Shown: one piece after another, positions 57,899 to 64,000 of the stretch
Layout: each line of letters starts with the position of its first letter
How positions within the stretch are numbered: the stretch's first letter is position 1
DNA from: Apostichopus japonicus
Taxonomy: Eukaryota > Echinodermata > Holothuroidea > Aspidochirotida > Stichopodidae
NCBI RefSeq assembly: GCF_037975245.1
Contig: NC_092567.1
Location: 20,645,376-20,709,375, forward strand
DNA: 64,000 bases
Direction: 5' to 3'
The notes under the pieces: generated by a model
Seen by the model: the letters and a program-made list of their open reading frames with translations, nothing else
Databases searched by the model: none
What the model was told of the DNA's origin: nothing
Position numbers and translations under genes: made by a program

Positions 57899-60800
57899 TT
57901 ATTCATCCCATAGACTTTCGCTTTGGTCTGGCTGAGTTGCAAAAGCGTCACAGAATGAGGGATGCCACCAATTCAAAAGGGATACACAGATCACCGGCTC
58001 CAGGACCACCACCGTGTAATTCTCTTTGCTACTTCGCTTCTTGAGGTGGTAGTTTCTCACAAATTCCAATTTCAGTTGATTATAACACATACCTTGCCCG
58101 ACGCTCAAGGACATGGAAGCCAGCTGCAGTCCCATAATTTTCTCGCAAGAAAAATGCTGGAAGCCTGGGCACGTCACTTTCAATATGGTCTCGTCCTTGT
58201 TGGGATTCGCCCAGAGGGACGGCGATCTAATCAGGCTGTTCCGTAGATTCTGTTCCTGTGCCGCCGGAAGATGCTGAAATTTTATGAAGTGGTGGAAGTG
58301 GTTGTCGACGGAACCATGAGAGCAAGAGTACAGGCACTTGGACCCTATCAGGCTGCAAGATTCGAGTTCAGAGTCTAACATCACGATGTGATTTCTGTCC
58401 TTGAATGGTGGGTAGAGGTGATAGAGGGCGCTAATCACCCTCGACTGAAGGCCCTCCTGGGTGTCTGCTATATAGTCGGGATAGAGATGGCCCGGCAGGG
58501 ATACCTCCTCTCTGAACCATCTGTGAAAAAAAAAGAAATAAAAAAACGAATCAAGAAACATGCCATCAAAGGGGGTGCTTACAAAACTTGCAGCTTTTTT
58601 TTAACAAGCCAAATATTGCATGAAAATTCCCAACCCTACCACTTTCAGGGTTGTATTGAAAATGTATCGAACTTGAGCGTAATCCCAGGCCACACGGTAC
58701 GCAAAGAACTGTGACTTCTTCTGACTGGCACCCCCAGCAAGGAAATAGCTATATAGGCATGGCCATCAACTAAGGGCTGGGGTGGGCAACCTAGGGCCAC
58801 ATGCGGCCCACCAGTGATTTTTTTGCGGCCTGTGAGATGTCTCAAGATAAAGAAAAAAAATCAATCTATTTTACATCATCACAAAAAACCAGCTAGCTGC
58901 TTAGAATTTATGGGCACTAATGATGCTGTCAGGTAGGCTATTATCCCCATTAATGATCAACTGTACTGTATTGACATTATGTGTTTTTGAATACAGATTA
59001 GGTACACAAACCTATTTATTGCTTGAAAGTCATCAGAATCAAAGGTTTGAAATCAACAGCAGGTCATTGGTTAGGTGCGGCCCGGTCAATTTATAACTCC
59101 TTACAGTATATCTGGCGATTCATTCAAAAAGGTTGCCCACCACTGAATTACGGGCTAGATGGCTTAGTCGGTGTAACACTGGGCTTTTAACCCGGAGGGT
59201 CGATGGCTCAAATCCTTGCTCTGGTCATAATTTTTTTTTGATCTTTTCCATTGCCTTAAATTTCCAAGTCAGTTTTTTTCTATTATTCATTTACTTATTA
59301 AATGGAAAAGAAAAACACAGAAAGAAGGAAAGAAAGAAAGAAAAGGGACCACAAATTTGACTGAATGTCAAACACCTGCTTGGATTCCTTTGATACTTTT
59401 TAAATGTCAAGATGCAAAGATTAAATGATGGAATATACAAAACAGATCTCCCCCGGTGACATTTGATGGGTTAAATTTTAAGTTTTGAATGATCTGAAAA
59501 GAGAAGGGACAAGGACGACACACTATGCACGTAGATAGGTGATAATTAGCCTTGGAAAAAAATGACTCAAAGAGAAAGAAACAAAGTGAAGCCAAAGAAA
59601 TAGTAATCTACAGCTGCATTCGCTTAGTTATTAAATTTGGGGGGGCCCGTGAGCAGGTGATGACTATCTAAGCGGAGCGCCACCACAGGTTGCCGCAAAG
59701 GAAAAATTTTCGTCTGGCAGACCCCTCAGATTGCAGGAAACGGCCTTTATGGCAGTAAGCAACACACCTAAAATTGATAAAAATTTCTGGCAATTTTTTA
59801 TTTTGGGAAATATTCTCGAAGGAAGTGATCGCCATTTATTCCTCAGTTTACCAATTCCTCGTCTCCCAGAAGCGCCCAAAATTTAAGAAATCGAAACATT
59901 TTTGTGTTGGCTGATCCATGATCGCCGCCCATGCCCGTGAGAAGCGGTGACTGGGTAAAGAAAAAGCTATGCCGTTTGAAAACATGGGCAGAAAAAGCGA
60001 AAGTAGCGAAACCTAAGGTAAAACGTGCGATAACAAAGTGATTATTTTCCAGGTTAATTGTGACTGTATTTGAAATGATTATTATTATTCGTTTTTTTCA
60101 AAACTACCTATCAGATCATGAGGAAAATTTATCCTGGTGGACCTTTTAGCGAACTGATTGCATTGCTTAAGAAGAAGTTCACATGGAGTCCCATAATCTC
60201 TGTTCAGGCTTGGGGTAATCGTAATCGATTACAATCGATTACATTTTTTTAAGTAATCGTAATCGTAATTGATTACTTTTGTGAAAATTACAAAGTAATC
60301 GTAATCGATTACAAGGGCAAAGTAATCGTAATCGTATTACATTTATGATTACAGTGAAATTTGAATGAGAAGGGCAAAATTAGTAGAAATGATTAAAACT
60401 AATTCTTACCATTGGCTTTTAGTGTGACCAAAGAAGTGTTCCTGCTTCTAGAATTCTCTAGCACAATAAACTTATACTAAGAAGTACTGGGGATTTGATC
60501 GCCATATTCAAGGATTTTTTATCACCTGAATTATTCTGTTCAATGCTGCCTCTCAGCGTTCACAATCCTTTTGCATACACAACTGGTTGTCTGTTTAATT
60601 GTCTGTTTAAATTGTATTTTTTACTGGACTTATGGGTTACACATCTTAAACGTGTTAAGGCATAAATGTGTAATGCCTGGTAGGAATTGTAGATATACTT
60701 CCACAATTTTGTCTGTATATACTGTAAATGCCCTTCCTTTGCCCTATTTCATTGCCCTTTTTCCCGGGATAGTTATATTAAACAGATATGCAGAGGATTG

Positions 60801-61628
60801 TGCAAGTAACCACAATGTAATCCATGATTGTAATTACGATTACATTACCTGTACAATGTAATCGTAATCGATTACTTCAACTTTAGGCTGTAATCATAAT
60901 CGTAATAATACATTCTCAAGTAATCGTAATCGATTACATTCAGATGTTATCGCCCCAAGCCTGTCTCTGTTCACTACATTTATCTTAACTTTCCGAACTT
61001 TGTTACAGGCTTAGAAAACAATTAAAAAATTTGCCATTTTTTCATGGAAAATTGACTGACTTTGGCAAAGGTAACAGGTTGCACTTACTCTGGGACTACG
61101 TATATATAATATTGTTCAACAATGGCAGCGTTGATGGCACATTTGGTTCATTAGTTATCAACCAGTTATTATTTAACTGTTTCGATTGACTGAATACCAA
61201 CAATTAACAACCATTGACCAAGCAGTCAACAGAAGCCCCATTTCTCGTAGGCCCTACAAGAAATTCAGTTGCTGACACTGTTTGAAAACACTTTTTTTTT
61301 TAAATTATGACATTTTATGACACCTTTGACAAAATTTGGGGGGGCCTGTGCCCCCCGGGCCCAAATGGGCACGACGCCACAGGTTATTCTACGTTAAGAC
61401 ATTAAATTGGTTTGCTGACCTCTTGTAACGCCTCATCCAAAATCCGACCGAGTTGGTGACATGAAAGGTGTCCTTACAGACAGCCGAGTAGCGGCCGACA
61501 TCTTCCGGATGGATAAAATCAGCTGAAATCAGCAACAGTTGGAGGAAATGATCCCTCCCTTGCGGCTCAGCATCTCTTTGGTTACAACCGTTGCCATTTT
61601 GACCTTCCGAGTGTAATAATAAGTAATA
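57899..61628 (-). CDS. TMEM183-like protein, C-terminal part (two exons seen, 5' end missing)
   Basis: Exon 61628-61420 (acceptor TTTTTTTAG, donor AAGAG|GTCAGC) reads in frame through HPEDVGRYSAVCKDTF and ends FWMRRYKR. Its two leftover bases join the first base of exon 58520-57899 (acceptor TTTTTCACAG), which continues WFREEVSLPGHLYPDY and ends SLWDE-TAA. The order PEDVGR, then ALYHLYPPF, then a hydrophobic stretch, then LLNWWHPSF near the C-terminus matches the TMEM183 family, a poorly understood eukaryotic membrane protein with an F-box-like segment. About 275 residues are present. The family's charged N-terminal part is not visible and probably lies in exons to the right of 61.6 kb or outside the window. 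An AATAAA overlaps the stop (57903-57898). The 2.9-kb intron contains two hAT-type elements and a tRNA-Lys-like sequence. The donor GTCAGC is weak, so that junction is the least certain point. Confidence 0.8.
58777..59145. mobile_element. hAT-type MITE in the TMEM183-like intron, TIR like CAGKGGTGGGCAACC
   Basis: Left CTGGGGTGGGCAACCT; right GGTTGCCCACCACTG. A TIR of the form CAGGGGTGGGCAACC is characteristic of Charlie/MER5-like hAT elements. Repeated GCGGCCC blocks inside are also typical. The flanks agree only at about 5 of 8 positions, so the insertion looks old. Confidence 0.7.
59153..59226 (+). tRNA. tRNA-Lys(TTT)-like sequence, probably pseudogene or SINE head
   Basis: A box TGGCTTAGTCGG is exact; the B box GGCTCAAATCC has one mismatch. 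The anticodon loop CTTTTAA on stem CTGGG/CCCGG gives anticodon TTT. The acceptor GGCTAGA/TCTGGTC pairs with two wobble pairs. The T-stem is poorly paired. A T-run (59231 onward) follows. It lies 8 bases after the MITE 58777-59145, in the intron of the TMEM183-like gene but on the opposite strand. Confidence 0.5.
59667..59760 (-). repeat. Shared 100-bp module in the TMEM183-like intron
   Basis: GACTATCTAAGCGGAGCGCC starts a diverged minus-strand copy of the module. The surrounding sequence AAATTTGGGGGGGCCC recurs at 61333, followed by GGGCACGACGCCACAG, which looks like the right end of a CTGTGGCGTCG-type element. The left end could not be found. Confidence 0.5.
60205..60963. mobile_element. 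hAT-like element with GTAATCGATTAC subterminal repeats, TSD TCTCTGTT
   Basis: Left CAGGCTTGGGGTAATC; right GTTATCGCCCCAAGCCTG. A perfect 8-bp target duplication TCTCTGTT is at 60197-60204 and 60964-60971. Both ends carry clusters of the palindromic motif GTAATCGATTAC and of GTAATCGTAATC in either orientation, as expected for subterminal transposase-binding sites of hAT elements. 759 bp; no transposase. It is in the TMEM183-like intron. Confidence 0.88.
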
Positions 61629-61645
61629 CTAAAAAAATTAACATG

Positions 61646-64000
61646 GTTTTTATTAGCATGGAAAGGAAAATTTAATAAAATAAGAAAAAAAAAGGAATTT
61701 TTTGGCCAGCAATGTGACTAATATCATTACAATAATGACATTTCTGAATGTTTTAAGTATATGTAAGGTGACGTGATGGTAGTTATTTTGTACGTTTACC
61801 GTTCATAATAAATCAAGATATATCGACAAGAAAGGATCGATTTTATACTGTACTATGCATCATATTGTTTTGATTCCAAGCATCTACACAGCTCTGAGAT
61901 ACAGTGAAACATTTTTATCATTTTCTCAATTTCATATTCTAGAGCGTGTGCATTTTGCAAGTGTGGTGCAATCCAGGGTTTGCTGTGGTAATTAATTACA
62001 GAGACGGCCGCCTCGCCGAAAAAATTGTCTTGATTACCGCATCACACTGTTTTTTGTTGTCATGTTAACAATTCTGGAATCCCTTAATACATTGCTTGAC
62101 AATTATTTTTAAAAAGTAGTAGCCCGTCTGGCTTTTTCGTCCTGAGATTTTGGTAGCCCCGGAAACAATTTGAGAAAGCCCGTGAAAAATTTGTGAACAT
62201 TGTCATATCTTTCTCAAACTTTACGCCACCAGGCGGAGTAGAAAGTTGGCAAGTTTGAATGTCGGTGATACGATGGGCTTTTGGGCCATTAAGGTTGGTA
62301 ACCCCAATACAGTGATAAGGACCCCGAGTGAATAGGACTTTATTTTGGTGGAGTGGATGGGTCTCTGCCAACCCTGCACTGTGTCACCTAGAATAGTAAA
62401 GGTCAAAATTATTACTTAGCAGGGGGCAGGACATTAAACTAAATAATCCTGTTTTGGATGTGTAGTGAGTCTAGGCCACAGACAGTAACGCATATTTAAA
62501 TACATCACAGGTAGTAAATTCACCTTCTGTGCTTTTCAACCTCCATCATGCAAAATTCCGAAAAGGGTACCATAATTACTAGGCATAATTAATTTAATAA
62601 ATAAAAAATCAGATAACCTAGGTTGGAAGGGGGTCCACAAACAATATTGGATGTACTTTCAAAAGTTTCAGTCACAGTACTAGTGCAGATATCTAAGAAA
62701 TATCTTTTCCCCAACATTTCCATTCAAAACAGCTCTTCATTCTAATGTCCATAATTTTCTAAAATCCCAGAGCTTCAGGTGTTTTGTCCCCCTGGGCCCC
62801 TACTGGGACATTGCCCGTAGACCACACCAGGCCCCATAAGGCTGACCCCTTGACTCGCCACCAGGGTTGAAGTGCGAAGCGCTCCAATGGCGAAAGATAA
62901 TATAAGATAATATGTGAGAGGAAGTTATCACTATTTTAATCTATTTTTTGAGATAATAATTTAGAGTTAATGCAGAGTGTTTGTGAAACAAGCTCTCCTA
63001 TACATGGGCGTCGGAGCCCAATTTGATTGGGGAGGCTGTAACGATTTCCCCGAAAATGTAACCAATATGGAAGTGGGTACTGATGAGATCCTCCTCATTT
63101 TTGAAATTCGAATTGGTTATAAGGAATGCCAACAGTCAAATATATTGACATGTCTTGGACAGAGAAAGAATGTATGGAGTGCAAACTGTGCCAAAACTCC
63201 ACAACATCAATGTCAGATTAGTCGGGCAAGCATAATTAGAACGTCGAGTCTAATTTTCTGAGGCTGAGGGTTTACGAATTAATGTCATCAAAGAAGATTG
63301 CAGTTTAGTTTTTTATGCAAGACTCGCAACAATATCATGTTGTTTCGAATTTTTAAGAAAATATCTTGTTGGGGGAGGGGGGTTGGAGGTGGTTGGGAGA
63401 TACATTCATGTTCCGCCTCCCTACGCCTGTGTTTCTATGTATACGAAGATACATCTTTGAACTGACAGCATATTTTGCATAACATTTTTGACATGCTGTC
63501 TACAGTACCAGATAAAAATATTCCTTGCATATATTAGCGAGCTCTATATTTCACAATATTTTGGCAACATTTGTGTAATTATCCTCTCACAGGTCAGATA
63601 ATGGGAAACAGCCTCTGCTGATAACTGAAACGTTTTGCTTTCATTCACTACTTCAGGTGTGGTAGTTTGAAGCTTCCCTTATTGTTGACGGATATGCCCT
63701 CATCTACAGTATTTCCAGCGGAATATATTTATGACTATATAATGTGGGTGGAATGAGATTTTATCTGAGAGTTTTCCGCAAAAATGATACCAAGTGTGCG
63801 GTCCCTGACCTTATCCCAGTGGAAGATGGTTCAATTTCCTGTTTTCTCTACTTTTTTTAAATTTTATGTCATATGCTGCATTTTGAGTTTGGTTTTGCTA
63901 TATAATACCTTTATTGGCCAAATTGAAGTTTCTGCTTTCAGCAGTTCAAATGCAAGACCTGTTTTAACATCGTGCATCGATTCCACTCACAGCAGGGTAT
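61646..64000. other. Right edge; expected location of upstream TMEM183-like exons, none identified
   Basis: No minus-strand frame here could be matched to the family's N-terminal half. 62999-63431 may be another short element: the left end CATGGGCGTCGGAG and right end CCTCCCTACGCCTGTG resemble inverted repeats, but no target duplication is seen. Confidence 0.35.

Noticed and set aside
57962-58714. Plus-strand open frames at 57.96-58.71 kb
   Set aside because: Shadows of the TMEM183-like exon on the minus strand.
62084-62406. Minus-strand open frames as TMEM183-like 5' exons
   Set aside because: No similarity to the family and no consistent splice phase with the exon at 61628.

Overview
This is eukaryotic, intron-bearing, AT-rich and very repeat-dense DNA from a marine invertebrate deuterostome. 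An echinoderm, perhaps a sea cucumber, is my best guess. That guess rests on the gene architecture (a secreted proteinase K-like protease with a C-terminal CUB domain), a TMEM183 homologue, P/THAP9-type and hAT-type transposons, and long TA and ATCT microsatellites. It is an inference; no marker gene fixes the species.

Only two protein-coding genes can be supported, both on the minus strand. The first is complete: ten coding exons between 30819 and 23539 encode a 505-residue secreted subtilase (signal peptide, I9 propeptide, S8 catalytic domain with Asp136/His169/Asn256/Ser321, CUB domain). A probable non-coding leader exon and promoter lie near 32.2 kb. The second is the 3' part of a TMEM183-like gene: exons 61628-61420 and 58520-57899, with the 5' exons beyond the right edge or not recognised. 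Everything else is transposons, satellites and microsatellites.

Layout: 1-11 kb holds microsatellites, including about 1 kb of pure ATCT, and a tandem dimer of a 368-bp repeat carrying a tRNA-like cloverleaf. 11-21 kb is a cluster of short terminal-inverted-repeat elements, several with 8-bp target duplications. 21-32 kb is the protease gene, with one MITE and two SINEs in its introns. 33-38 kb holds a TTAA-flanked MITE, a foldback element, trinucleotide repeats and a palindromic motif cluster. 38.5-49.2 kb is a nested transposon stack whose core is two 4.2-kb P-superfamily elements in inverted, tail-to-tail orientation, separated by exactly one copy of their shared 8-bp target. 51.8-55.8 kb is a 323-bp-period satellite split by a composite hAT-like insertion whose target duplication is intact. 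57.9-61.6 kb is the TMEM183-like gene, with two hAT-type elements and a tRNA-Lys-like sequence in one intron. 61.6-64 kb is unassigned.

The most unusual signals are the double-P insertion, and a conserved module of about 100 bp (ending ...GCGCTCCGCTTAGATAGT) that recurs about twelve times inside short elements whose terminal inverted repeats belong to different families. All coordinates come from reading by eye; no alignment or database search was run.
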